64,000 nt of DNA from Heterobilharzia americana. Lineage: Eukaryota; Platyhelminthes; Trematoda; Strigeidida; Schistosomatidae. The stretch spans positions 41,461,920 to 41,525,919 of the forward strand of contig OX104128.1 of NCBI GenBank assembly GCA_944470555.2, given 5' to 3'. A model generated the notes under the pieces. The model had not been told where the DNA came from, made no database searches, and saw only the letters and a list, made by a program, of their open reading frames with translations. The translations under genes were made by a program, and so were the position numbers. Shown in pieces: positions 35,641 through 46,990 of the stretch (positions within the stretch are counted from its first letter, which is position 1; each line of letters begins with the position of its first letter).

Positions 35641-36149
35641 CAGTGACGACTAACAGTATCGTCAGATATTATGTTACACTGATGTTATAATGTCCAATAA
35701 AATTGTCAAAATCTTCATAAGAAGCCGTAAATCTTTGAAGTATTTTACAGCCAATCGTTTTAAGACGAAGTTTTGGCAAAAAACATATGAACCAACATGT
35801 AAATACCAGATTCTAATTTAGAAAGGCCTGGAATTAGTCAAAGCCATTGTAAATACGAATATACATAAACCCTTGTGTTTTGTGTGTATTTTTGTCGTTG
35901 CAATAGACATTCTATTGTCTTACCGTCTTTTCCATTTATTGACGAACCGAACAACTATCAAGCGTGGAATGTGAAGCGAATTGTGCAAGTGTCCACTCAT
36001 GTATTGCATCACATTATATTACGTTAAGTGGTGACAATAAGTTTATAATAACTGAAGTAATCGGCTGGCAGACAGTGATTGGCGGACGCTTCAGCCCTAC
36101 TCTTCAGTAGTGAAGTTTGGTTTTTATCCGTTCGATTAACTAAAAGATC
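35641..36149. other. Unassigned stretch
   Basis: No gene or matched repeat. Confidence 0.5.
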
Positions 36150-36402
36150 GGGGATACACTGAAAAGACCGTTTGGGGACATCACGCACCAGGCCAGACCC
36201 TCGAGTTGAACCCGGATGGGAAACGACGAGTTGGACGTCCAAGGTGAGGGTGACATAGCAGAGATGGTGTGAGGAAGAAATGAAGGCTTGTGGGCAGTGA
36301 TGGAGCGAGGTTGAGAAGATTTCAGAGAACAGAGCGAAGTAGTGACTTGCTACTGAAGCCCTATATTCCACTAGGAGCCCAAGAGACAAATAATAATAAT
36401 AA
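36150..36402 (+). mobile_element. RTE-like element, 5'-truncated copy 4
   Basis: Only the last 250 bases of the family are present: the segment after RRKWRWIG (GGGGACATCACGCACCAGGC), through GGCAGTGATGGAGCGAGGTT, to the AAT tail at 36388-36402. This is the typical product of incomplete reverse transcription. Confidence 0.8.
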
Positions 36403-38337
36403 ACTAAAAGATCCAGTATTTCTGTACAGCATTTACTTTAAGATAATCTCTAGGCTGTATTACCCATATTTTATATAATATGAATTGATAGCCAAAATTT
36501 TCATTTCCATGACCAATAGTGTCTTTTTCTGTTCACTGTAAAAGTTGAAATTACATTTAAATATTGAAATAATAGAGAATAAACTGTATTTCAGGATATG
36601 AATGATTACAAGGAAAATATTTTCAGTTTGCCTTTTTCGCTGCAAAACTTTAAATAATACTGTTGGTACGTAGTGACTGTATGTGCTACCAACAATTTTT
36701 CACGAGTATTTACACTGATATATTAGATTAACTTCTTCATTTGTTTCACCTTGTATTTTTCTGTTGGTCATCATTTTCTTATTCGAATTCGGATCAACAA
36801 AGGGTTCTGTGTTTTGATTGGTCGATTCACTTATCTGGATAATATACCACGGTTCACTTTCTTGTCTTTGATAGGCCTTGTTGACTTCATTAAGTGGTTT
36901 AGAAGTGATTAGTTATGGCCTTTGGATTGCCAAGATGAGGATGGCATTGTTGCTAAAATGTGATTGCATTAGAGGTTTCATCAACAGTGATTCTCGTCAC
37001 TTGTCATTATGCGTAGAAAAGCAAGTGCGTACAAGGGATTGCAAAGAACTTATGCTTGGTCTTACCGCTAAATGACATAGAAATATACATTCTTGGTAAC
37101 TTTAGAGATAGAGTAGATGAGGTACTCAACCTTCACTTAATTCACCCTGAAACATTGCTGATTGGTTACAACAAAAATATCGGTCAAAAATTAAGTATAC
37201 ACTTCAAAGAGAAACTGATAACTTTCAAAAGTTCTTATACTTGTCAAACTAGACAGGAGATTTAATTCTGCCAAAGCAAAATTTGATTTGATCTTCCCAA
37301 ATGATTGTTAGTTTACTTTTGTAGTTGGGCTTTATATTCATGAACTTAGTTTAGCTGTGAAAATCCGTTCAAGTTATGTAATTATTAGTAATCTTATAAA
37401 TAACATTGTAATAATCATCTTCAGTATATTAACATTGACATCCACAAGATTCAGTAAGGTGCGAAAGTGTATTCACAGACAATCTAGTTGTATTCAAGTT
37501 TCTAAATCAAAAATCTTTATAGGCATTTTGTTATTCACAATTATAACGCTTACCACTCCTAACAACCTCAATCGTCTTGATTGTGATAATAATTCTTGGG
37601 GAAGTCATACTATCAGTGACATATGCGTGAAGGGTTCGGAATCAGTCATCAGCAAGCTCTGTTAAACAGAGATTAAGTGGTCATTTGCATCCGTTACAAA
37701 CAAGTAAATTGATCTGTTGTACCTGCGTCACTCGGTGATGAGGTCATACACTCTAACACCAAACTATTCGAGTTACAATCACTCATACTTAACAGCTGCA
37801 TTGTTAACCATTCAATGGACGTTTTGTGTAGAAACCACTGTAATCTCCAGTTTTAATACATCTTACTCATAATTGGATTTAATGCGATGATGAATTAGTA
37901 AAATCCATAAATTGCCTCCATTATGTAATTCAGTGGGTAATTATTAGAAGTTGATTGATCTCCTAGTGGTTTTTTTTATCACAGATGGATATCAGTTGGA
38001 GAACTATTGAGTTATGTTTTCATCATAGTTTAGAACACTCCAGTGATGAATGGAACCTATGAACAGCATGTTTTATGGTGATCACTTAGCCACAGTGTTT
38101 GAATTCAGTGTTCTATCTCTTTCCTACCCCTGTCATATAGTGATGAAGTGACCCCACCTCGGACTATCACTGAAAGTGGACATCCGTCCTTATTCTCAAC
38201 TTGGTTAACTAGACGGATCAGGAATCCTTATGAGTACCTCCATGAATCCATTCTGAAATAAGTTTTTTGTGAGCAATGGATATTAATTCTACCATGAATT
38301 CTATCATGAAGGTTAGATGAAACTCTGAAATGAAGTG
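36403..38337. other. Unassigned stretch
   Basis: Open frames at 36878-37075, 37056-37265 and 37357-37665 are short and unfamiliar. No repeat from elsewhere in the window was matched. Confidence 0.4.
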
Positions 38338-38520
38338 TTTATTGAAAACCAACATCGACAGGTAAATACACTTACCTGGTAAAATGCCTAGCATACCGCG
38401 CCAGAGCTATTTGCTCACGTGATGCTATAGAGGAAGAGTTCGCCGCCATCCATAACCTTCTTAGTAGGAATGGTTATCCAGACAAGTTTGTAACTAGGTA
38501 TATGAATATTACAAAGATTA
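38338..38520 (+). mobile_element. Penelope-like element, internal RT fragment
   Basis: One frame reads VY, a stop, then KPTSTGKYTYLVKCLAYRAR, AICSRDAIEEEFAAIHNLL and SRNGYPDKFVTRYMN. The order (VYRKPT..TGKY, then K.L..RA..I, then N.GYP..F) is that of the Penelope reverse transcriptase C-terminal part. Residues usually found between TGKY and LVKCL are missing, so there is an internal deletion. No endonuclease follows. Confidence 0.65.
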
Positions 38521-39235
38521 AGACAAGAACTTCAACAGTTTTTAAGAAGAAAATACTCTTGAAGCTGAAATTTTTAGAGTGAAATTCTATTATTAACAAT
38601 GATGTACAAACATCTACCTTATTTTCTTTCAGTTATGCTTAAATTTGAAAACCCATTGTAATGGGATACTGATTGTTCTATAAGTCTTTATTCATTCTAC
38701 TATTTCCCTTCAACTGATTTCCTTAACAGTGAAAAATTCAATAATAATAAAAAGGAATGCGCTAGAAAAAACTTCAGATCACATGATATATGATCATGAA
38801 CATATGTCAAACTGTGTCATTATTGACAAGATTTTTTAAACTGAACTAAATAAACCTTCCATAACGAAAACAGCATGATTAATGAACGATGTATAACAAT
38901 TTATCATTCAAAATGTACAGTATTATTTGTATTATGAATGGATATTCTTCAAAAATATTCAAATCATTGCGTGAACAAAGCATAATGACACTTATATTAC
39001 TAATTCGTAGGTAATATTGTTTGAAGAGAGTGAATGCAAAAATGAAATGAAGAGCTTATTAATACTTGTTGCATTAGTAGCCACCTGGGGAAAAAATCTA
39101 TTTCAAATTCCTCCTACAGATAGATGGGATGGGATGAGTTTACCGAAATTATCTTAATAACAATAATCACAACTTTAGTGAACTGAATTGTCTATTTACT
39201 TATTGATTTCATGTTGGTATACGACTCTTCAACAG
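38521..39235. other. Unassigned AT-rich stretch
   Basis: No frame or repeat seen. Confidence 0.5.
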
Positions 39236-39380
39236 TGCTCATCCACGATCCCGTGAGGGACTGAACCTAGAAAGAGTCCCATATTAGGATGAAACAGTGC
39301 TCCCAGGTTTCTAATGCTCTTCAAAATAATGTCAGTCCATAATGGATTCTAACCTCAACTAGAAAGTATTCACCTAATTA
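39236..39380 (+). mobile_element. SINE family B fragment
   Basis: It starts near CAGTGCTCATCCACGATCCC and shows AGAGTCCCATATTAGGATGA, then AACAGTGCTCCCAGG and the tail ATGTCAGTCCATAATGGA. Stem III and the cleavage site are deleted, joining AACAG directly to TGCTCCC. Confidence 0.6.
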
Positions 39381-39639
39381 GATATCAGTATTATGACCTA
39401 TTCATTTACAGTCTAACCCGTAAAACCCGGTACAAAGGCATCTATTTCACAAAAGTCGTACAATAGTAATGATATGATGACGACGATGATGGTGTTCACT
39501 CAAGTTAAGTATTATTAATTTTGCTTTACATTGCTATAAATATCTCGCTATTATGTTGCAAATGAATAGTGAGTGAGATCATTTCTTTTTTTGTACTTTT
39601 TTTGAAAAACAGTTTGAAATAAAGTTGTCCGTTAGTTGG

Positions 39640-40260
39640 TTACAGGCAGTTGAAAGCCCCGTTCGACCGACATTTCACGCCCTCTGGCACTCGTCAGCAA
39701 GGTGTGTCTGCGACCTCAAGGTAAGAGATGTCTCTTCCGGGAATTGAACCTGCGTCAACCAGTGTTACAGACAGCTATGGTACCACTGAACAATTCAAGC
39801 CGATATTGACCTCCTGTAGGATTGGATTTGATACATTTATTGGTCACTAAAGAGTAACCAGTTTCATGTTATCTACTCGTGTGTGCTGATCAAATCCCAT
39901 AGATCAATCAGTGCGTCTAATTCAGTCTCGCATGAGGTCAGTCGTGACTGGACTAGCGCAGGGGGCAACATCTTTGACTGCAGCACTAGTTGATGTAGGT
40001 TCGAATGTCAGAGACGACATTATTTTCTTTGAGGTTGCATGTACGTCTTGCAAACGAATGTCAACAAGCACGAATCTTAGGTCAAGAAGGACCTCTTGGC
40101 GACTTCTTCTCATAAACTAACATCTGTCAAAGCGCGTCAAGACGATAAGTCTCCTAGCTTGGTGGCTATATTACAAAATGATCAGTAGAGTTTGGTTAGT
40201 AATCAAAACTAGATAACATGAAATTGACTGCTCTGCAGTGGCCAAGTGATGTAAAGTCAT
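39640..40260. mobile_element. SINE family C head-to-head pair
   Basis: Minus-strand copy 39830-39640: box B GGTTCAATTCCCGG and CCTTGCTGACGAGTGCC. Plus-strand copy 39935-40260: A box ACTGGACTAGCGCAGGGG, box B GTAGGTTCGAATGTCAG, ATGTACGTCTTGCAAACG and the tail AGTCTCCTAGCTTGGTGGC. The spacer GACCTCCTGTAGGATTGGAT matches that at 6241. Confidence 0.7.
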
Positions 40261-40449
40261 GAGTATTTAGTGAGCAAATGTCCTCGAACGTCTTCCTAAT
40301 GTATTTCTATCTGCACCTAGGCGTAATCACATCTCAACTAGAAGTAATGACACAGCAACTGCCTAAAACCGACACTTTTGTATTACTCAGGGATGATTTT
40401 TAACTATTCATGTTAAATAATGACACTGTCACTTCCCTTCGGTATTTCA
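40261..40449. other. Unassigned short stretch
   Basis: Nothing supported between the SINE pair and the open frame on the minus strand. Confidence 0.4.
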
Positions 40450-40842
40450 TCAGTCTGTTTTGAAGAGTGTAGGGTACAGTATAGCTTCAACAGTATTGTG
40501 GAATGCTACTTTGTCTACCCTAAATAGAACTATGTACCCATAACTATGATAATTCTCCACTAGTGGAGTTTCGTACCGCAGGTTTCCAGTTCTGAATCCT
40601 TCTATTACATACACATCTTTGTTCATCATTGAACAGGAACTGCTGTCATGCCTTACAATCCTAATGACTAGTTTCATTTCATCGAACAACTTTTCAGTAC
40701 AGTCAGTATGCCAGATGACTCGAAACTTTTCTGAATGTCTTCTTGATGATAATTAGTTGAAGACGATAGTGATGCAATCGAGATACCTCAGTAATAGTTT
40801 CTTTGATTGAAGTACTGCTTGGTACGGATCCTGATATATCAC
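40450..40842 (-). pseudogene. Protein-like reading frame, unknown
   Basis: A single minus-strand frame of about 130 codons is broken by one TAA at 40755-40753. It reads YQAVLQSKKLLLRYLDCITI, stop, then RRHSEKFRVIWHTDCTEKLF, DEMKLVIRIVRHDSSSCSMM, EGFRTGNLRYETPLVENYHS and HNTVEAILYPTLFKTD before TGA. The composition is protein-like. The stop could lie in an intron, since a possible acceptor is present near 40745. I do not recognise the family. Confidence 0.3.
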
Positions 40843-42224
40843 CTAGGCTTTCATTCAACTCGTGTCGCTGGTATCCATGCTTGGGTCAATAGGCCAATGT
40901 GACCTAATGCATGATGTTATCTAAAACGTTTTATTTTGAATAAAATGCATAACCTAGTCCATCCTTTATGATATTATGGGAGGGGCGCAGGTGGAAACTT
41001 GGGACAATTAATCGCTTCTGTTTCTTTTTGAGTAGGGAGTATTTCATTTGATTTTCTTTAAACTTAAGCGCTTCATAATCTCATCCTGTATCATAAACTG
41101 CAGATGTAGTGAATCTCAGTGAACGTTTCACAGTTGCATATTCATTTTTGGTATAGTTGAAAGTTATTTATTAAAAAACCTAAGGAATACTAATCGATAG
41201 CATAAAACCTCATCGGTGTTTTTCCCATTTTCATACTTTGGTTGAAGGTTTTAATGCATCTGCTTTAGCACTCCGCCTTCAAACATTGGGTTCTAAGTAT
41301 AAATTCCACTCCACCTACCAAGATATGATGAATTGCATATCATCATAAACAGTCATAGGATGAAGAGGTGTTCCTTAAACTAGTGTACAAGCCTGAACAG
41401 TCACTGAGTCATACTGTGTTGAGACCATTTATGTTTACACAGAACTTTGTCTATTTACAAAATATATGACCCAGGATATCCAACATTATTGAGGATTTTT
41501 ATTTTGAATCAGACGGTCGGTATTTTCAACTTTAGCCAACTTAGATAGTCTTGATCATAAACATTGAATTGTGAAGAAGCCATGGTCTTTTGAGCTAAAT
41601 GTGTAATAGGAGTTGCTGATCAGAATGGATATAAGTAGTATTTGTTGGGAGAGCGGCAGAAATCATACGGGAATACCAGCAATGGGATTCCGCTCAGAGG
41701 AACGGAATAGACAGTGTGTGCGTATTAAGAGTAAATCAAGATAGAAGCAGAAGAGAAATGAAACAGATTATGCGAATAACTGTCTTAGGGCAAGTGTACA
41801 ATGTTTGATGACTATTGTACAAGATATCAGTGATAAACATATCTTCCTTCGTCTCCGCCTTGTCGTTTTCTACTTATGGATGACAAAAGTTAACGCAGAA
41901 ACTGGTTCATAAAACTGACGATTCCCAACAATTCATTAGCAACTGACAAGTATGTTAAAAACCCTTTTAATTTATCTTGATTGCCAAATTCTCACCTTAT
42001 CGACACAGAAGTCACAAAAAGTAGGTTCTCAGTCTTGAAAATTTCTTACAGTGGCTATGAATTAAAAGCTAAAACTTTCAGCAGGTTATATTAGATTCCC
42101 AGTATTCAAGTGCACACCCGACAGAATATTATTCATAAAGGAAACAACTGCATTATTGAAAAGGATAATGACCAGTGTTGACTGGACTGAATTTCTTAGG
42201 CTATGTGGTTATTTTTTCAAGTCT
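40843..42224. other. Unassigned stretch
   Basis: No gene or repeat matched in about 1.4 kb. Confidence 0.45.
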
Positions 42225-42350
42225 GTATTCATCATAGACTGACATAGTTTGGAGGAACATTAGAAACCTCGAAACACTGTACGGCTGTTTCGTTCTAGTA
42301 TGAGACTGGTCAGCAGTACGCACCCATGACTCTGTCAGCGGTTACCTCTT
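42225..42350 (-). mobile_element. SINE family B fragment
   Basis: The minus strand shows GGTCATGGGTGCG-like lead sequence, the hammerhead and the tail ending ATGATGAATACAGAC. The tRNA-like head is absent. Confidence 0.6.
42274..42319 (-). ncRNA. Hammerhead-like motif (family B), G8 changed
   Basis: GAAA is intact and the cleavage triplet is GTA, which is allowed. The core reads CTGACCA, so G8 is C. Stem III has one mismatch (ACAGCCGT). Confidence 0.55.
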
Positions 42351-42529
42351 GGCTTTTTCAGAGTATGTGGGAAATAACAAACACAGGAAGTAAGCAGTTG
42401 CATCTCAGTAGATTATTGCTTATAACTCACAGGAGTAGTCATATATACACACAGATATAGATATATAGCTTAGATTTATGGGGATTTTATTATTAAGGTA
42501 GTAATCACCACTGACCGACATCAGTTAGA

Positions 42530-42920
42530 AGATCATTACATTAGTGTATACTGCTTATTAGTGATATGTTTCGAGATGGGCATCCTGAAGTTCAAATTAG
42601 AAGCCGTAAACTGTAGGGTCAACCAGTTGGAAGTGAAGTGAATGTTAACTTGAGACCTTAGTGGGTAATCGCGCTGTATTTTGAGTTGACAGAAGTAGAA
42701 AACTGCGGGTTACAGAACTGCAACCAGGTGGCTGAGTAGTTAATGAGCCCACCGTGAAACCCGAAGTTTTTGAGTTAGACCCCTCGTGGGATCATGTGTG
42801 CATGTTGCCGAGGTGCCCATCGTAAGATAAGACAGCTGTTCAGTTCTCCTAGGTTTTCAGTGGTTCTTCAAAGAATGTCAATCCGTGATGAATATCACCT
42901 TGAAAATTTCAAAACATTTT
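42530..42920 (+). mobile_element. SINE family B with upstream spacer
   Basis: Spacer (GCTTATTAGTGATATGTTTC at 42551) precedes the head CCAGGTGGCTGAGTAGTTAA, box B is degraded, then GCCCATCGTAAGATAAGACA, AGCTGTTCAG and the tail TGTCAATCCGTGATGAATA. The core reads CCGAGGT with AAGA for GAAA. Confidence 0.6.
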
Positions 42921-43094
42921 GTCTTTTTCCTCAACTCACTTCACTTACTTGGAGAGTTGCATGAACCCTAACAGGTTGATTGTTGACAAAATCCCACCTG
43001 GGACGCAGAAGACCCTTTCGGTATTTGTCATCTTGCGTCATTTCTGGAGCTAACGACGAACATATCCGACTACCCATTAAAGTCAGGTAAACTG

Positions 43095-43760
43095 CAATAT
43101 AGTTCGTTTTCTCTTATTATACGGCTGTGAGACATGGCCGTCTAAAGCAGAAGACATGAAACAATCAAAGGGTTTCGATTACAGATGTCTTCGTAGTATT
43201 GCTCATGTTTGGTGGAATCACCGTGTGAACAGTGTTATGGTTAGGTAAAGGGTACTAGGTAAGACAGGCAAGTCAGTTGATGAGGTTGTGAACCTGAGTC
43301 GATTGAGATAGCTTGGACGTATACTGGATATGCTGACCCATTGTCTACGTTGACGTTCAATGCCAAAGGAGGTAATATGAGGTTGGAAGAATGTTCAGAG
43401 TTGCCAGACCAGGACTTGGCACCAATTGGTGAAGTCTCTTGCTGTTGATGTGAGCCATGTCGGGAGATATAGACTGCCTGGTTGTGGTCACAGATACGAA
43501 AGGAATCACTGGTTGAAGATTCTCGGTGAAATAGTTGAAAATTGGTAGCAGGGGCGCAGATGCACTCACCCCTTGACATCTTCTGAAGCTTGAATATTTA
43601 CACTTACCGTTATCTTCAAATAATTTATTCCCTCACACAAATCTATCCACTATGATATCACTTTGTGTCCACCTGTTTTTTGTATACTACTGTGAAGTGC
43701 AGCAACTCAAACCGATGCACTTGTGTACCAGATTCTACGATGATTTTATCATTCACTCTG
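43095..43760 (+). mobile_element. Second non-LTR retrotransposon family, 3' end copy 1
   Basis: The frame shows LLYGCETWPSKAEDM, FDYRCLRSIAHVWWNHRV, then VDEVVNLSRLR, TRTWHQLVKSLAVDVSHVG and RYRLPGCGHRYERNHWLK. This is the C-terminal region of a schistosome non-LTR element, broken by stops. After the stop the 3' UTR (GCTTGAATATTTACACTTAC) matches the copy at 63400. The GWGPRD block typical of the family reads GCGHRY. It is distinct from the copies at 9293, 24419 and 29060. Confidence 0.7.
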
Positions 43761-44428
43761 TCACCGGGTAAAAAAAATCACCTTTACTCATTCACTATTA
43801 AATCTTCATCAGTATTCTTAGCAGTGTTTACGATTTTTGGATTCTGAAAACTTATCTCTTTTTTGTTGTATTCTTTAAACAAAATGTTATTGTGAGTGTC
43901 TAACATGCTGGACAACTGTACACACTAAAGCAAAATTGTGCCTAATCGTGGCTGTACAGCGGTTCTATAGAATGAAACGGTAAAAAAGAGAGTCTGTTCA
44001 CTAAAATACTCGACTTTTTAAAACAAATGATTGTTAATACTAGTCGTCTCATCGTTCGTCTAACGATTCATCGTGACATTCAGTATTTATTTTACGGAAA
44101 AAATTTATTAGTGAAGAATAAAATACACATTGTGCACACACAATAGTGTAAAAATAATGCATACAGATATTTAGCAAAGATCGGTTATAAAAACGATTTG
44201 AAACTGAATTTTTTTTCTAAGATAAACTGAAAGATGTTTTTTCCTCTTAAATTCACTAGTTCACAACTAACTCATCATTTCAAAGGTATATTAGGACTGG
44301 AGTATAATTGGATTGCAATTCTGGTTACTAGGACATAAACTGAAGTATGAGAGTAACTATTTATAGCTCAAACACAAAGGTGATGCATCGAGTAGGAATC
44401 TTGACAGTCAGTTATTCCTTTGATACTG
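43761..44428. other. Unassigned AT-rich stretch
   Basis: No frame or matched repeat. Confidence 0.5.
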
Positions 44429-44815
44429 AATGATGACCGAAGGTGAAATGAAAATCTGATCCGCTACAGGATTTGAATTAGCAAACACTGAGTTTTTCGC
44501 CTGCTGCTGTATCGGTACAGCTACGAGATTCAATTGATGGCCAGATTTTAATTTCACTTCAACCATCAAAGGTTTTTACATGACTGCCGTGTGAATTCGT
44601 GACGCCTTATTATCGCTTGATCTTACACTGGCTGGTGGTTTAAAGTGATCAGTGGTCGGGTCTCTTAGCTAACTTAGCAGAGCACTAGGTCATTGGTCGC
44701 TGGTTAGAATCCTGCTGTGAAGTGAGTTTTCTTTTCACCCTCAGTTGTCACCCAATATCACTACAAGTCTGCCAGACCACGGGTATCTCAGATAATCAAA
44801 CTGATAAGTATTCCT
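44429..44815. mobile_element. SINE family D head-to-head pair
   Basis: Minus copy 44540-44429 and plus copy 44660-44815. The plus copy has TCTCTTAGCTAACTTAGCAG (A box) and GTCGCTGGTTAGAATCCTGC (B box), then the tail TCACCCAATATCACTACAAG. The spacer CACTTCAACCATCAAAGG matches that at 34590, so spacer and both heads move or copy together. Confidence 0.7.
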
Positions 44816-45417
44816 TTCTTATAATACCACTCAGGTGTAATTCACTCTTAAAGACTATTTCTTTTTTTCTAGCCCGGATTATATGAGTGCTGTGTAGAAG
44901 CAGATGATTTTATGCTGTTAATTCTTAGTTGAATCAATCTGTTATACCACTGGCAAACTTGTTTTCAAGAGACAAAACCTACGAACCTACGTTCATCTGG
45001 TTGGTGGGATATGGTAATTGGAATAAGTTATGTACACCGCCACCAGAAAGTATTGCACAACGCTTACATTAATTGGTATCTAGCAAACATCATGTAAGAG
45101 ACAATCTGGAATCCAGTGTGAACGATATCAATTAATTTCATATCAGTAAATCCCTTGATGAATTTTGGTATAGCGAGAAGGATGAGGTTTTTTGCAGAAT
45201 AAGAAGGATATCATCATTTTAATTCACGAATACTCCTCAGCTGCTGCATGCTGTTTGCAATTACAGTGGTTATTAGGAGAAGACATATAAGTGAACAACA
45301 TTGTTTTCAATTAACTCTCATTAGGCTTAATGGTAATAAACCAGTTAAACCAATCACGGTGAATTCTTTAGTCGATGGTAGCAAGGAAATGACTTGATTG
45401 ATTTCGGCTTGGAATTC
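44816..45417. other. Unassigned stretch
   Basis: No gene or repeat matched. Confidence 0.5.
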
Positions 45418-45795
45418 ATAATGAACTGACATCAGTTAGGGAAACATTAGAAACACAGGGACACTGGACAGCTGTTTCGTGCCACTATGAGACTCCTCAG
45501 CAGTGCGCATCCGTGACCCTGACAGAGATCGAACCCAAGACCTTCAGGTTCCGCGGCCAGCACGTTACTATTGAACCATTGGATGGAAATCCAGTGGTCC
45601 ATATTTTCTACTCCTATCAGTTCACGACGTTATCACTGAGTAATTGTCCTGATGTTTGACTTGGAACTTCAGGAATCAACTCTCTAGGCTAGTCACCAAT
45701 GAGCGCTGGATTAATTCAATATGGAGGTTTATGGAGATTTATTAATTGTTTTCAAGTTGGAATTCATCATGGACTAACATTAACTGGAGGAATAT
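45418..45795 (-). mobile_element. SINE family B with preceding unit's tail (tandem remnant)
   Basis: Reading down the minus strand: tail of one unit (45795-45720, ATGATGAATTCCAACTTGAA), the family spacer (45700-45610, GTGACTAGCCTAGAGAG), a head with TTCAATAGTAACGTGCTGGC, box B GGTTCGATCTCTG, the hammerhead at 45506-45461 and its tail. One tail followed by a full unit is what a tandem array would leave. Confidence 0.7.
45461..45506 (-). ncRNA. Hammerhead ribozyme, complete core (family B)
   Basis: Every conserved residue is present: CTGAGGA, GAAA, and the GTC cleavage triplet. Stem I is GCACTG with CAGTGT (five Watson-Crick pairs and one G-U). Stem III is the self-complementary octamer ACAGCTGT with no room for a loop. 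Stem II (GTCTCATAGTGGCAC) has one mismatch. The loopless stem III suggests cleavage as a dimer, as inferred for other minimal hammerheads. Activity is untested. Confidence 0.75.
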
Positions 45796-45805
45796 TGTCT
45801 GAATG

Positions 45806-45990
45806 GTTCAGTGGTTCATTGGCAAAGTGCTGCACGTGGAACCCGAAGGTCTTGGGTTCGATCCCTCGCAGGGTCTTGGGTGTGCACTGATGACGAGTCC
45901 CATACTAGGTCGAAACAGCTAGCCAGTGCTCCCAGGTTTCCAATGTTCCTCAAACTGATCTCAGTCCATGATGAATTCCTACCTGAAATC
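45806..45990 (+). mobile_element. SINE family B, well preserved
   Basis: It has a clear head TTCAGTGGTTCATTGGCAAA, box B GGGTTCGATCCC, then GGGTCTTGGGTGTGC, the hammerhead region and the tail TGATCTCAGTCCATGATGA, ending CTGAAATCAATTAATAAATC. Confidence 0.75.
45884..45929 (+). ncRNA. Degenerate hammerhead (family B)
   Basis: GCACTG and CAGTGC (stem I), GTCC/GGTC stem II and GAAA are kept. C3 is A (ATGACGA) and the cleavage triplet GTC has become AGC, so cleavage is not expected. Confidence 0.6.
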
Positions 45991-46154
45991 AATTAATAAA
46001 TCTTCACATACCTTCAAACTGAAATGACTTAAATAAATAATAAATGACTTCAGAGAAATATTTATTTTTCACTCCATTCCCTTTCTTCACCCTTTTTGTA
46101 CACATGTTTATTTGCTTAAACTTTGATTATCTACACATTTTATTGTTTAGTATT

Positions 46155-46750
46155 ACGCAAAATCAACTGTAATAACTGTAGTCAACACTACATTGGACAA
46201 AGTGGTCTCCCTCTTCACCGTCGTCTAAATGAGCACCAATTGGCTATTCAACGTTACGACGTTTTATCACTCATTTCAATACACGTGGATAATTATGGAC
46301 ATGAATTCAATTTCAACAATGTGGAAATTTTTGACAAAAGAAACACAAAGAATATCACAGAATTCCTAGAAACTTGGCATTCAAGTCAGTCAGTCAGCAA
46401 TCAGTAAGTGTATAGACATAAACCCGATCTGTCAAGCAATAAGAAAAATAATAAACGACAGAAAGGTCAGAAGTCAAACAGAGGAATGGCCAGCAGAAAA
46501 CCTACACGGCCAATGACACATCAATCAAGGGAAATAACTAACCACAGACCATTTCATCACAACAAGCTCATGGACAGCACTGAAGTTAGTGCTGAAGATG
46601 TCGTCTAGAAAGACGATGAAAGTTTCACTATTAAACAACCCAGTTCAGAGAACACAATACAACCAAGATTACGCAAAAGTTATTTTTCTAAGTTTTGGCA
46701 TACACTAGTTGTTTAAATGTTTGTAGTACCATGCTGTTCCCATTACCCTT
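46155..46750 (+). mobile_element. Penelope-like element, GIY-YIG end
   Basis: The frame reads RKINCNNCSQHYIGQSGLPL, then HRRLNEHQLAIQRYDVLSLI, SIHVDNYGHEFNFNNVEI and KNITEFLETWHSSQS. This is the best preserved GIY-YIG endonuclease in the window: the paired cysteines, YIG, R..EH and N residues are all there. It is 5'-truncated near 46155, where the usual EDKPN.IYKINC lead is replaced. The 3' part matches the copy at 757 to about 46750, including SAEDVV and TIKQPSSEN. Confidence 0.8.
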
Positions 46751-46786
46751 ATCATATCTGAGAAAATTATTATTACTATTGATACT

Positions 46787-46990
46787 GGGTGATGATTGAA
46801 GGTGAAATGAAAATTTGGACCTTGGACGGATTCGAACCAGCGACCACAGGGTTTTTGGAATGGTACTCTAGTAACTGAGCTACGAGGCTATCCTATCGCG
46901 GTCCAAACTTTCATTTCACTTTCAATCATCATCCAGTATCAATACTAGTCTGCCAAACCATAGCTATCTTTGATAGTCAAAATGATTATG
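46787..46990. mobile_element. SINE family D pair, spacer lost
   Basis: The minus half (46885-46787) has GTAGCTCAGTTACTAGAGTA-like sequence in reverse and a B box CTGGTTCGAATCCG; the plus half retains only the tail (TTTCATTTCACTTTCAATCA and CATCCAGTATCAATACTAG). The two tails form an inverted repeat. Confidence 0.6.
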
